From Nitrospirillum amazonense (GTDB taxonomy: Bacteria; Pseudomonadota; Alphaproteobacteria; Azospirillales; Azospirillaceae): 64,000 bases of DNA. The notes under the pieces are model-generated. The model had not been told where the DNA came from. It was given only the letters and a program-made list of their open reading frames with translations, and did not search any database. The position numbers were made by a program, and so were the translations under genes. Shown here one piece after another: positions 1 to 9,539 of the stretch; positions within the stretch are counted from its first letter, which is position 1; every line of letters starts with the position of its first letter. The stretch is taken from assembly GCF_007828045.1 (NCBI RefSeq), contig NZ_VITN01000001.1, positions 248,001-312,000 of the forward strand, given 5' to 3'.

Positions 1-1
1 G

Positions 2-2284
2 GTTGAGCTTTTACGCCAGCTAGACGAGGGGACGGTCAGCCGCTTGGCCGCCATCGCGATATTGGCGGATAGCGCGGAAGGCGCGATCACAGCACACGTC
101 TTCTATCATTGGCGGGATCTTCTCCATCCGGATGCGAATTTTCTGGCGGATCTCTATATGTTCCTGCTGGGTCGCGATATCGATGAAGACGGACGGGCCT
201 TTTACCAGGGGCAGTTGGACACGTCCCTGATGACCCGGGCCGGCATTATTTTGAATATCGCCAAAGGCGAGGAGTGCCGGGCGCGGGCGCAGTCACGCGT
301 CGCCTTGGATGGCCTCACTGAAAAGAATACGCGCCCCCTGGTCAATATCGTGATCGCCGACCGTGGCTGGATCCTGGAGCGTCTGGCGGGCGAGATCGAG
401 CAAAGGCTGCCATATGTTACCGTGGGCGTGACGCCCGGATCAGCGCCCATACAATACTTCCTGCCGTATTCCGCGCGGCGCGAGGCCGCCCCCGGGATTA
501 ACATGGCGCTGTTCACCCACATGGAACAGGATCCCGCCATGCGGGAGCGCTTCATCCGCGCCTGCCAGGAGGTGGACCTGGCCATTTACATGTCAGACTT
601 TTACCGCACTGCCGTGCAAACGAACGCCCGCCGCAGCGTGCGCATCACGCCGGGCGTGGATCCCCACGAATTTCCGCTGGCGCCTTTGCGTATCGGCGTG
701 GCCGGCCGCACGTATGGCAGCGGCCGTAAGGGTGAGGCTCTGGTCGCCCAGCTGATGGACTTGCCGGGTATCGAATGGCACTTCTCGGGTGACGGCTGGC
801 CTGGCCCCTGCGTCATGTATCCGGAGCATGAGCGCCACGCCTTCTTCCACGCCATCGACTATCTGCTGGTCCCCTCGCTGTATGAGGGGGGCCCGATGAC
901 GGCACTGGAGGCGTTGTCGTGCGGCAAGCCGCTGATCGCTCCGGAAGTCGGCTTTGTCAGCGAACTGCCGCACATCTCCTATCCTACCGGCGACGCCGTG
1001 GCCGTGCGCCGCATCCTGGTCCAGTTGGCGGAGGAGAGGAGTGCCAGAAGCCGCGTGGTGCAGCGATACAGCTGGAATGCCTGGGCCCACCAACACCACA
1101 CGCAGTTCCAATATCTGCTGACCGGCGCCGACGCCGTACCCGACATCACCAAGGCGCCGCGGTCCGACGTGCTGCGCGCCGGTCTGGTCCTGCACAAGCC
1201 GGAAGGGGAAGGCCGTACGGGCGGCCCATCCCGCCGGGCGGTTGAAACCGCGGCGGCCCTGAACCGAATGGGTCACACCGCCATTGTCCACCATGGCGAC
1301 CTGCCCAGCCCCGCCAGCGCCGACCTGGTGCATCTTTTCAACGTGTGGGAACCGCAAAGCGCCACCCAATTGCTGGAAAGCGCCCGGCGCCGGCATCTGC
1401 CGACCGTGTTCTCATCCATTTTCATCGACCTGGCCATGGACGGTGTCCAAAACCAGGCTACCGCTGCGTTTGAAGAGGCTCGCACCTTCGGCCAAGTGGA
1501 ACAGGCGTTGGCGGGCTTGGGCGATCGGCACCGTGAAGCGATGGCCAATCGCCGACAGACCATCAGCCACGCCCTGCCAGGCTATGCCGAACAGGTGCAG
1601 CGCATGCTGGATCTGACCGATCATCTGGTCACCACCAGTGACTTTGAGTTCAATCTGCTGCGAACCTACGGATTTGATCTGCCGGCGCATTCCATTGTGC
1701 GCAACGCCGCCAGTGACCAGCTGTTAACGGCGGAGCCCACCAACCGTTTGCCGCCGGTCATCGCCGAAGGCGGATACATCCTGTGCCTAGGCAACATCGA
1801 GCCGCGCAAAAACCAATTGCTGCTGCTGCATGCTTGCCGCGATCTCGACCGGCCGTTGGTGCTTGCCGGCGGTGGCGGCCCCAGTCCCTACGGCAAGCTG
1901 GTTCAGCGCTTCATGACACCTTGGACGCACCTGACCGGCCATATCAACGATGACCGCCTGCTGCGAACTATCATTGCCAACGCCGCCGCCTTTGTGCTGC
2001 CCAGTTGGGCGGAAGGCGCCCCACTCTCGGCGCTGGACGCCGGCGCCCTGGGCATTCCCCTGGTGCTCAGCAGCCAGTCGTCCGAACGTGAGTATTTTGG
2101 CGACCATGGCTATTATTGCGATCCTTGGGATGTTGATTCCATGCAATCGGCTCTTCGCCAGGCTCTTGAAAATGATTCACCGGACAGCCGCCTGCGGCGC
2201 GCCACCTTCGTGCGGAATAATTTCAATTACGATCGGGTCGCGGATCAGCTAAGTGCTATCTATGCACGGATCACTGGGGGATGA
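2..2284 (+). CDS. DUF4214 + tandem GT4-type glycosyltransferase (5' end cut by window)
   Basis: The reading frame is open to the left edge, so the true start lies outside; an internal TTG at 44 is the first start-like codon but would cut into the N-terminal domain. Just inside is a DUF4214-like segment (FLADLYMFLLGRDID...) of about 50 residues, found in surface and glycan-related proteins. Two GT-B modules follow. The first has the donor-binding signature PSLYEGGPMTALEALSCGKP; the second has LCLGNIEPRKNQ and later PSWAEGAPLSALDAGALG. The protein should transfer sugars from nucleotide donors during assembly of a surface glycan; donor and acceptor cannot be read from sequence. It is followed 6 bp later by an acyltransferase, so it probably belongs to the same transcript. 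Family assignment is firm, role in the pathway is inferred. Confidence 0.85.
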   Translation, partial: VELLRQLDEGTVSRLAAIAILADSAEGAITAHVFYHWRDLLHPDANFLADLYMFLLGRDIDEDGRAFYQGQLDTSLMTRAGIILNIAKGEECRARAQSRVALDGLTEKNTRPLVNIVIADRGWILERLAGEIEQRLPYVTVGVTPGSAPIQYFLPYSARREAAPGINMALFTHMEQDPAMRERFIRACQEVDLAIYMSDFYRTAVQTNARRSVRITPGVDPHEFPLAPLRIGVAGRTYGSGRKGEALVAQLMDLPGIEWHFSGDGWPGPCVMYPEHERHAFFHAIDYLLVPSLYEGGPMTALEALSCGKPLIAPEVGFVSELPHISYPTGDAVAVRRILVQLAEERSARSRVVQRYSWNAWAHQHHTQFQYLLTGADAVPDITKAPRSDVLRAGLVLHKPEGEGRTGGPSRRAVETAAALNRMGHTAIVHHGDLPSPASADLVHLFNVWEPQSATQLLESARRRHLPTVFSSIFIDLAMDGVQNQATAAFEEARTFGQVEQALAGLGDRHREAMANRRQTISHALPGYAEQVQRMLDLTDHLVTTSDFEFNLLRTYGFDLPAHSIVRNAASDQLLTAEPTNRLPPVIAEGGYILCLGNIEPRKNQLLLLHACRDLDRPLVLAGGGGPSPYGKLVQRFMTPWTHLTGHINDDRLLRTIIANAAAFVLPSWAEGAPLSALDAGALGIPLVLSSQSSEREYFGDHGYYCDPWDVDSMQSALRQALENDSPDSRLRRATFVRNNFNYDRVADQLSAIYARITGG

Positions 2285-2290
2285 ATAGAG

Positions 2291-3418
2291 ATGACGCGTA
2301 GGTTCGTTGCCCTGGACGGTCTGAGGGGATGGGCAGCCATAACCGTGTCCATGTATCATGGCATCCTGCAATTAAGCCCTGCGGCCCATGATAGCATGAT
2401 GCGCCCCTTGCAGAGCGAGGACGGGCTCTATGCCGTGCTGTCGAAGCTGTCCCTCATGCTTTTCAACGGCAACGCCGCGGTCGTCATATTCTTTGTCTTA
2501 AGCGGCAAGGTGCTTTTCGACTCGCTGCAACGCACGGAAAATAAGCCGGCGGTCACCGCCTTGGCGTTCTCCGTGAAACGGCTGATACGGCTTTATCCCC
2601 CCCTCTGGGTGGCCTTGGCCATCTACGCCGGCGTCTTCATCGCCGGGACCCACCTGATGCCCAGCGTCTGGTCTGTTTATTTTACCTTTAAGCAGTTGTT
2701 GATCAATGCTTCATTGACCCAGGTAACAATGTATGGAGCGTCATGGACGCTGACGGCGGAGTTGCTGGCGATCCCGGTTTTGCTGGGAACCCATTTCCTG
2801 CACCGCGCGTTCGGCAGCGGCGGCGTTTTCCTGGCCGTGACCCTTCTTCTGGCCCTGCCCGGGACCGCGCTGCTGGCCCCCGTTCCCTATATGAGCGAGC
2901 ATGCATTCCTGTTCGCCTTGGGCGGGCTGGTCAGCACCGACATGGGCGCAAAGTTGGGCCAGGGGCTTAGGCGTGTCCCGGCCATATTCATTCTGGCCTT
3001 GTTCCTGTCGTGGGTGATGTTCTTCCCGTACCAGCATGTCACCGTGGTGATCTGCCAGGGCTTCCTGGTTTTCCTGCTGATTTGCAAAATTTCCTATTCC
3101 ACGGCTGACGACGACAAACTCGTCGCCTTCCTGTCCAACCGGCTTTCCCAATATTTTGGGGAAATATCCTTCAGCTTCTATCTTTTAAACCCTCTGTCAC
3201 TGGAAATAGTGGAGCGCACTCTTTATTATTTCCTGCCGACATACAAGGAACATTATGTCGAATTCGGCCTGTTGGTCGGCCTGCTCGCCACCTTGATAAC
3301 CCTTGCGCCCGCAGCATGGCTGTATCGGTTCGTTGAAATACCGACCATCAATATTGGCCGTAACATAACTGACTGGATAAAAGGCCGACAGCGCCCCTTG
3401 GAGAGATTCGTCTCGTAG
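2291..3418 (+). CDS. acyltransferase 3 family (OafA/YrhL-like) membrane protein
   Basis: Integral membrane acyltransferase that typically O-acetylates (or otherwise acylates) sugars of surface polysaccharide. The N-terminus has the family signature VALDGLRGWAAITVSMYH (residues 5-22, with the conserved RG and H), and about ten hydrophobic segments follow over 375 residues, the normal length of the transmembrane domain alone; there is no C-terminal SGNH domain. It starts with ATG 6 bp after the upstream glycosyltransferase and is followed 15 bp later by another glycosyltransferase, so it probably decorates the glycan those enzymes build. The acyl group and target sugar are not predictable. The gene has more A/T-rich codons than the window average, like its neighbours in this island. 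Confidence 0.88.
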   Translation: MTRRFVALDGLRGWAAITVSMYHGILQLSPAAHDSMMRPLQSEDGLYAVLSKLSLMLFNGNAAVVIFFVLSGKVLFDSLQRTENKPAVTALAFSVKRLIRLYPPLWVALAIYAGVFIAGTHLMPSVWSVYFTFKQLLINASLTQVTMYGASWTLTAELLAIPVLLGTHFLHRAFGSGGVFLAVTLLLALPGTALLAPVPYMSEHAFLFALGGLVSTDMGAKLGQGLRRVPAIFILALFLSWVMFFPYQHVTVVICQGFLVFLLICKISYSTADDDKLVAFLSNRLSQYFGEISFSFYLLNPLSLEIVERTLYYFLPTYKEHYVEFGLLVGLLATLITLAPAAWLYRFVEIPTINIGRNITDWIKGRQRPLERFVS

Positions 3419-3433
3419 GATCAAGGAATATTT

Positions 3434-5182
3434 ATGATGGATTTAGCAGCGCAGGCTGGAAGTCACCCCCAAAGCATCGACGATGCACGTCGAAGAATTG
3501 TCTTTGTAAGCAACTTCTATCCGCCGGCAACGGTCGGCGGCGCCGAAGTCGTAGCCCACCGACAGGCGCTGGCGCTCAAGGAACGGGGGTGGGAGGTTTT
3601 CGCCTTCGCCGGCCAATTGACCTCAGGCGCGGCACCCGGGGGTACGCTCGTGACCGACGAGCAGGATGGCATTCCGGTCTACCGGCTGGAGATCCAGTCC
3701 CTTGATCCGGACTCAAACTTCAACTGGCCACTGGCCGAAGCCTATTTCCGCGCTCTGGTTTCCGCTTACGACATTAAATGGGTATTCTGCCACAACGTGA
3801 TCGGCCTGGGGGCCGGCATCATTCCCCTGGCGCGCTCCATGGGCCTTCGCGTCATCACCACCCTGCACGACAATTGGGGACATTGTTATCGCGGCACCCG
3901 CCTGCGGGAAGATGGTAGTGTCTGCGACACTCCGCAGGAATGCTGGGCTTGCCACCCCGGAATCCGGATACCCAGCGGCGGTCGCCTACCCATACGGGTG
4001 CGGCGCGATTACGTCGCCTGGTGCCTGGAGCGGGCGGACACCCTGATCAGCCCCAGCCGTTTCACCGCCCGGTCCTATGACGAGGCCGGGGTGGCGCGTG
4101 ACCGGATCAACGCCGTCTCCAACGGCATCGACCTGCACGCCATCCCGCCAGTGCTCCGCAGCGGCGAGGGCCCGATCAACTTCCTATGCGCGGCCTACAT
4201 GGGAGAGCACAAAGGCATCCCTCAGTTGCTGGAGGCCGCGGAACTGCTATGGCGCCGTGAGGATTTACGCGGCCGTTGGACTCTATCCCTGGCGGGCGCG
4301 GGGCATTTGGCGCCGATGGTACGGACTCGCCTGGCCGCGAGCAAATTCGGCGACGCCGTCCGCTTCCTGGGCAAGTTACCACGCGCCGAGTTGATCCGTA
4401 CCCTATCCCGGTCGCAGGCCGTGGTCCTCCCGTCCGTCTGGCCGGAGAACGAGCCCGTCATTCTGCTGGAGAGCATCGCCTCAGGCGCCGTCCCTATTGC
4501 GACCAATCTTGGCGGCAACCCCGAACTCATCCGCGACGGGGAAACGGGTATCCTGGTCGAGCGGGCGGACCCTGCCGCCATAGCTGCAGCCATGATTCAT
4601 CTGATCGAGAATGGTCCCAGCCTGATCCCCATCCTCAGCGCCGCCAATCTCGCTCAACGGGACCGGTTGTCCGAACGCCATACGATGAATCGCCTGGAAG
4701 CCCTGTTGACCGATCCGCCGGCCCCCGCTCCCGCCCCTTTACCTATAATCATCTGCGGCGGCGGAGAACCCGACCTTGGCAGCAAAACATTAGTGAATAC
4801 CCTGCACGACTTGCTGCCCGATACCCCTATTCGCCTTATCTGGCAGGATTGGGCGGATGCGCAGACCTGGAGCGGGGCCGTTGCCTATTGGCACTGGACG
4901 CGGGAGAGCGATCTGCTGCCTGCCTTCGAGCGGGCGGCGCGTTATGGCCTGCCCGTCATAACCCGAAGCGATCCGGATCTGGCCACCCGCTTCAACTGGG
5001 CAGCTGGACTTCATCACTATCAGCAACCTGAAGGTTTCGCAGCCATCCTCCAGCAGTTGCTGTCCACACCGCCCAGTGACCAGATGAAGCCGGAGGTCGC
5101 ATTGTCCAAGTCCATCCTACGCGCCTACACCATGCTGCGGGACCGGCGTGACTTCCGCCTTGAGGCAGCGACACTCAAATGA
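3434..5182 (+). CDS. GT4-family glycosyltransferase
   Basis: 582-residue GT-B enzyme. The N-terminal acceptor domain begins VFVSNFYPPATVGGAEVVAH, the usual GT4 opening. The donor-binding domain carries LPSVWPENEPVILLESIASG followed by the GNPELIRDGETGILV loop, with the conserved E-x7-E arrangement. Beyond about residue 430 is an extra C-terminal region of about 150 residues that looks like a partial second Rossmann fold (PLPIIICGGGEPDLG). AAGGA lies 7 bp before the ATG. The stop overlaps the next start as ATGA, which indicates translational coupling with the following glycosyltransferase. Role: adds a sugar during surface-glycan synthesis; the specific sugar is unknown. Confidence 0.88.
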   Translation: MMDLAAQAGSHPQSIDDARRRIVFVSNFYPPATVGGAEVVAHRQALALKERGWEVFAFAGQLTSGAAPGGTLVTDEQDGIPVYRLEIQSLDPDSNFNWPLAEAYFRALVSAYDIKWVFCHNVIGLGAGIIPLARSMGLRVITTLHDNWGHCYRGTRLREDGSVCDTPQECWACHPGIRIPSGGRLPIRVRRDYVAWCLERADTLISPSRFTARSYDEAGVARDRINAVSNGIDLHAIPPVLRSGEGPINFLCAAYMGEHKGIPQLLEAAELLWRREDLRGRWTLSLAGAGHLAPMVRTRLAASKFGDAVRFLGKLPRAELIRTLSRSQAVVLPSVWPENEPVILLESIASGAVPIATNLGGNPELIRDGETGILVERADPAAIAAAMIHLIENGPSLIPILSAANLAQRDRLSERHTMNRLEALLTDPPAPAPAPLPIIICGGGEPDLGSKTLVNTLHDLLPDTPIRLIWQDWADAQTWSGAVAYWHWTRESDLLPAFERAARYGLPVITRSDPDLATRFNWAAGLHHYQQPEGFAAILQQLLSTPPSDQMKPEVALSKSILRAYTMLRDRRDFRLEAATLK

Positions 5183-7593
5183 AAAAATCCATCCGCGTAC
5201 AAATCTGCAACGAACGCTTCCTGTCCCGCTTCGGCCTGGACCGCGTGCTGCTCCAGGCGGCCCACTATTTCCGGACCCAAGGGGCGGAGGTCAGCCTGGC
5301 GGCGTTACGGTACGATCAGACGCTGGTCGATTCCCTGGGCTTCAAGGTGGAGAAGGTCATCGTGCCCGAGGGCCTGGACATGCAGGCGACCGAGCGGCAA
5401 ACGACACATCACATGCTGACGTCCTGGCTGAAGCAGCGGCCAGACGTTGTGATGGTCGGCGGTTGGCCATTTTTCGATTTGGCGTCAAAGTCGCCGGCCC
5501 TGGGTGTTCCCAGCTGCTATCCGGACGTAGGTGCCGTTCCCCACGACGGCTTGTCCGAAAACGCCACCAATGTGCAGCAGGAATTGCGGCGCATCCGCGC
5601 CCTGACGCAGCCCTTCATCAGCAGCGTGCTACCCATCAGCGATTTTATCCGTTTATCCCAGACGGAACGGGACCGGGGGCACACCCAGGGGGTGAGGACG
5701 GTTCTAATCGGCACGGATCATCTCGCCACGGCCCCTGCGGAACCTACCGGCACCCACGATGCGCTGCTGGCCCCCTTGCGTGACATCAAGGCGACGGGCG
5801 GCAAGCTGATCATCAATCTGGGTCGTTTCGAAGGAGAGGGGTACAAAAACTCCTTCACTAGTTTCACAACGCTGCGCAACGTACGTGCTGCCGGCATCGA
5901 TGCCAGGCTGATTGTATTGGGACGGGCATCGGAATTCACGGTCCCACCGGACTTGGCCGGCGTGGTGCTGCCCATCGGCAATCCCAGCGATAGCGGTCTG
6001 CTGGCCATTATGCGGGAGGCGGATCTTGGCCTTACCACGTCACTGTGGGAGGGGTTCAATCTGCCACTGGCCGAAATGCAGAATATTGGCAAACCGGTGC
6101 TAGCCTTTGTGGCCGGCGCCCATTCCGAAGTGGTCGCCGACCCCTGGTTCCTCTGCGCCAATGTGGACCAGATGGCCCTCAAAGCGAAGTTGCTTCTGGG
6201 AGCCGACACGGACAAGGTGCCGTCGCGCCCTCTGCAGGCACTGGCACGGTACGTCAGACGCCTGCCATGGAGCGCAACCTTGGAGAACTGGTGGCAGGAA
6301 ACAGTAACCCTGGCCCGGTACACGGCCTCCCCCCCCCCGACGCTAACCGGCCGTCGGCTGGTTCTGGTGGATCTGTCCAACAGTTGCCGCGACCCTGCCA
6401 ATTCCGGCGTCATCCGTGTTTCCCGCCAGTTGACCAAACGCCTGCAACGCCATCCGGGTTTGGATGTGGTGTGCGTGCGCTGGGACAATGAAAGGTACAG
6501 CTACAGCCTGATCAATCCGGAAGGCAGCCACTTGGCCAACTACGCCGGGCCGCAGGATTATCATGGCATGTTCTACGATCCAACGACCGCCCACATCCAG
6601 GTTGATCGTCTATTATATGCGCCCGATCCCCGCCTGCCGCTGGCGCCCATCATGTTCATGCCCGAGATCTGCCTGGATGGCACCCTGGGTAGCCGGGTTC
6701 GCTGGGCTCGTGACCGGAATATGTTCGTCTCGACCATTCTCCATGACCTGATCGCCCACTATCACAAGCAATACTGCACCCAAGAGGTGGTCGATGGCTT
6801 CGCCAGCTACCTGCCGCCCGTCCTGCACATGGATCAGATCATCACCGTTTCCGAAATGAGCCTGACGGATCTGCGCCGGTACGTGAATGCACAGAAGGCT
6901 GAACTGCCGTTGAACACGCAGGTCGTCTGGCTACCGGCGCAGTTTTCCAATGTTCCGCGACACAGGCCGACGCCGGTGCCCGTCGGTCCGGAAATTCGCA
7001 TCTTGTGCGTGTCCACGATCGAACCCCGCAAGAACCACCGGCGCCTGGTAGAGGCGTTCGGCCGCCTAGTCCGGCGTCGCCCGGATCTGTCTCTGCGTCT
7101 TACCTTGGTCGGCAACCGCTATGTCGGCGCCGATGAGTTGGCAGAACAGATTTCTGCCGCCGAACGCGAAGGTATCGCCATCGAATGGCGCGGCGTTCTG
7201 AGCGACCAGGAACTGCTCGCCGAATATGCGGCATCGCGCTTCACCGTCTATCCTTCCGTTTTCGAAGGGTTTGGCCTACCCATCATGGAAAGTCTGTGGC
7301 TGGGCAAGCCGGTCATCTGTTTCCAACGGGAAGTGATGGCGGAACTAGCGCAGCCGGGCGGCTGCCTGACCACCGACGTCTTCGACATCGATGCGCTGTC
7401 GGACGCCATGGAGCGCCTGGCGACGGACGACATCCTGCTGGCCCGCCTGCAAAGCGAATTGGCGGCCCGCAACATGTCTGACTGGGAAGACTATGCCATG
7501 GACATGGGCAATCTGCTCTATGGCCTCGGCAATCCCTATCCCACGCCGGCGTGGAGGCCTCATATGCGGGAGGCTGTCAGCGCTTGTGACTGA
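5179..7593 (+). CDS. two-domain GT4-type glycosyltransferase
   Basis: 804-residue protein with two GT-B modules in tandem, approximately residues 1-385 and 392-804. Module 1 has TSLWEGFNLPLAEMQNIGKP; module 2 opens VLVDLSNSCRDPANSGVIRV, then has CVSTIEPRKNHRRLVEAF and YPSVFEGFGLPIMESLWLGKP. The second-module opening resembles that of the large glycosyltransferase at 11957-15541, which suggests a shared family of surface-glycan enzymes in this island. The start overlaps the previous stop by 4 bp. Two active modules could add two successive sugars, or one module could be structural; the donor motifs look intact in both. Product unknown. Confidence 0.87.
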   Translation: MKKSIRVQICNERFLSRFGLDRVLLQAAHYFRTQGAEVSLAALRYDQTLVDSLGFKVEKVIVPEGLDMQATERQTTHHMLTSWLKQRPDVVMVGGWPFFDLASKSPALGVPSCYPDVGAVPHDGLSENATNVQQELRRIRALTQPFISSVLPISDFIRLSQTERDRGHTQGVRTVLIGTDHLATAPAEPTGTHDALLAPLRDIKATGGKLIINLGRFEGEGYKNSFTSFTTLRNVRAAGIDARLIVLGRASEFTVPPDLAGVVLPIGNPSDSGLLAIMREADLGLTTSLWEGFNLPLAEMQNIGKPVLAFVAGAHSEVVADPWFLCANVDQMALKAKLLLGADTDKVPSRPLQALARYVRRLPWSATLENWWQETVTLARYTASPPPTLTGRRLVLVDLSNSCRDPANSGVIRVSRQLTKRLQRHPGLDVVCVRWDNERYSYSLINPEGSHLANYAGPQDYHGMFYDPTTAHIQVDRLLYAPDPRLPLAPIMFMPEICLDGTLGSRVRWARDRNMFVSTILHDLIAHYHKQYCTQEVVDGFASYLPPVLHMDQIITVSEMSLTDLRRYVNAQKAELPLNTQVVWLPAQFSNVPRHRPTPVPVGPEIRILCVSTIEPRKNHRRLVEAFGRLVRRRPDLSLRLTLVGNRYVGADELAEQISAAEREGIAIEWRGVLSDQELLAEYAASRFTVYPSVFEGFGLPIMESLWLGKPVICFQREVMAELAQPGGCLTTDVFDIDALSDAMERLATDDILLARLQSELAARNMSDWEDYAMDMGNLLYGLGNPYPTPAWRPHMREAVSACD

Positions 7594-7638
7594 CCCGGCA
7601 CCGTCGCCCCCCATTGCCGGTACCGCTTGGAGGCTTCC

Positions 7639-8529
7639 ATGATTGATGGTCGGTTGGAAACGCCGTTCGCGATTTTCAACATCGAACTGACCAACCATTG
7701 CCCTTTTCGCTGCGTGATGTGCCCGCGCACGCACAACATGAAACGTGACCAGGGCTATATGTCTTTCGAGGTTTTCCAACACGTTATTGACCAACTGGTC
7801 GACGCCAATCCTGATTACGCGCGCAATCATGGCGTTTGGCTGCATCACTTTGGCGAAAGCCTGGTGCATCCGGAGTTCGACCGGTTGATGGCCTATGCCG
7901 CGGGCCGGGGCGTATCCCCCGGATTATCGGTCAACCCGCTGATGCTGGCGCCGAAAATCGCCGAGCGGCTGCTTCTGGCCAGGCCGGCCAAGCTCTACTT
8001 GTCGCTGGATGGCCATGATGACGACAGTTTCGCGCGGATCCGTGGTGTGAAGGATGCCTACGGGAAATCGGTGGAGCGGCTGCTCGCCTTCCTGGAGATG
8101 AAGAAGGTCCTCAGCCCATCCACCCGCATCCTACTGTCAATGATACACTTCGACGCCAATATCGAGAGTATCGAGAAGATGCGCGCCTACTGGTCCAGTA
8201 TTGACCGCATAGACCAGTTTCTCGACAAACCCTTCACCAGCTTTGATGGCAATACACCGGAAGTCACGGCCTTGAAGCAGTGGGACCGGATGCCGGAGCA
8301 GCATCCCGTGACCTGTCGTGTGCCGATGCAAAGCGTCACTATCACCTGGGACGGCGATGTCGTGCCCTGCTGTTTCGATTTTGACAAACGCTATGTACTG
8401 GGCAACGTCTTGATCGAGCCACTGTCGGCTATTTGGAATGGCCCCGCCATGCGGGCTCTTCGGCTTGAATTCCAATCGAATCGGGTGGAAAATCCTTTGT
8501 GCCGCAATTGCGAGTCGCTGCGGCAGTAA
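7639..8529 (+). CDS. radical SAM/SPASM domain protein
   Basis: 296 residues. The radical SAM cluster motif is C21-x3-C25-x2-C28 (NHCPFRCVMCPRT). The C-terminus has a SPASM-type auxiliary cysteine set: CRVPMQSVTITWDGDVVPCC, then a closing C-x2-C (LCRNCESL). Such enzymes cut S-adenosylmethionine to a 5'-deoxyadenosyl radical and modify peptides or sugars. The ATG at 7639 is chosen because TTGGAGG lies just before it; an in-frame TTG at 7627 would place that ribosome site inside the gene. It lies between glycosyltransferases and an FkbM methyltransferase, so a role in making an unusual sugar or modifying a surface molecule is plausible. The substrate is not known. Confidence 0.88.
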   Translation: MIDGRLETPFAIFNIELTNHCPFRCVMCPRTHNMKRDQGYMSFEVFQHVIDQLVDANPDYARNHGVWLHHFGESLVHPEFDRLMAYAAGRGVSPGLSVNPLMLAPKIAERLLLARPAKLYLSLDGHDDDSFARIRGVKDAYGKSVERLLAFLEMKKVLSPSTRILLSMIHFDANIESIEKMRAYWSSIDRIDQFLDKPFTSFDGNTPEVTALKQWDRMPEQHPVTCRVPMQSVTITWDGDVVPCCFDFDKRYVLGNVLIEPLSAIWNGPAMRALRLEFQSNRVENPLCRNCESLRQ

Positions 8530-8605
8530 TCCATCGCCTTGGGCGGGATGACTCCGGGCTGCGCAGTTCCGGACCTCCTTTAAGAGCCATGCCACGGAGA
8601 GGCTT

Positions 8606-9490
8606 TTGCTTCTGAATACGCTTAGAAAAATCCCAAAGTTATTTTCGGCAGCGCCTGTCGACACCAAGGTCGTAAAGGTGGGCACCCCCAGAGCCGGCTT
8701 CTTTGATTTTCACATTCACACGAGCAATGACAAATACATATCGCCGGAGTTGGAGAAGGACGGAATTTGGGAGTCCTTCGAAACGGAGATCTTCAGCCGG
8801 CTTTGCCGACCCGGCGAATTCATTCTCGACATTGGCGCCAACATCGGCTGGTACACCGCCATAGCCGCGCGCCTCATAGGCCCTGCGGGCCGTGTACATG
8901 CCTTTGAACCGGATCCGGCCAATTACGCCCTACTGCGCCGGAACGCTGCGTCACCCCCATCAAAGGCGAAGGTGCGCCTTTTCAACTTTGCCATTGGCGA
9001 CAAGCGGCAAGCCTCGACACTGTTCCTGTCGCCCGTCAATCGCGGCGACCACAACCTTTTCGCCAGCCGAGAAAGCCGTCAATCGGTAACCATTGAAGTC
9101 CGCGCCCTTGACGACCTGCTTCTGGGGTGCAAGCACCTGCCAACGCTGCTGAAGTCCGACACGCAAGGGTCCGAGGCACGGGTACTGCGGGGTGCCCGCC
9201 GGCTTCTCGGCGAAGGCTGGCGTCCCAACATGATCCTGGAGTTTTGGCCATACGGCCTGCATGGCAGTGGGGATGACGCCGGCGCCCTGTGGCGCCAGTT
9301 GGACGACCTTGGCTACGCTACCTTCAAGCTGCTGGAAACGGAACCGCGCCTGACCCGCCTACGGCAGGACGACATGGCCTATTGGCTTGGGGAACGAATC
9401 CTCGTGGAAAATCGCGGTTTCATCAACCTGCTCTGCCTTCATCAATCCTCGGATCAGTTTCAGGTGCTGGCCGATCTGATTGATGATTAG
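8606..9490 (+). CDS. FkbM family SAM-dependent methyltransferase
   Basis: 294 residues. The SAM-binding Rossmann motif is at about residues 71-102 (FILDIGANIGWYTAIAARL, then HAFEPDP), followed by the FkbM-type LKSDTQGSEARVLRGA. These enzymes commonly O-methylate sugars or other small acceptors in surface glycans and secondary metabolites. The start is TTG, chosen because GGAGAGG sits about 4 bp upstream and no ATG fits the N-terminus. It is the last plus-strand gene of the glycan cluster and converges on the GDP-mannose dehydratase paralogue, with only 49 bp between stops and no clear terminator. Confidence 0.85.
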   Translation: MLLNTLRKIPKLFSAAPVDTKVVKVGTPRAGFFDFHIHTSNDKYISPELEKDGIWESFETEIFSRLCRPGEFILDIGANIGWYTAIAARLIGPAGRVHAFEPDPANYALLRRNAASPPSKAKVRLFNFAIGDKRQASTLFLSPVNRGDHNLFASRESRQSVTIEVRALDDLLLGCKHLPTLLKSDTQGSEARVLRGARRLLGEGWRPNMILEFWPYGLHGSGDDAGALWRQLDDLGYATFKLLETEPRLTRLRQDDMAYWLGERILVENRGFINLLCLHQSSDQFQVLADLIDD

Positions 9491-9539
9491 AGCCGCTGCA
9501 CTCAATCGGAACCGCGGCAAGCTCTATGTTTTGTCCGCA

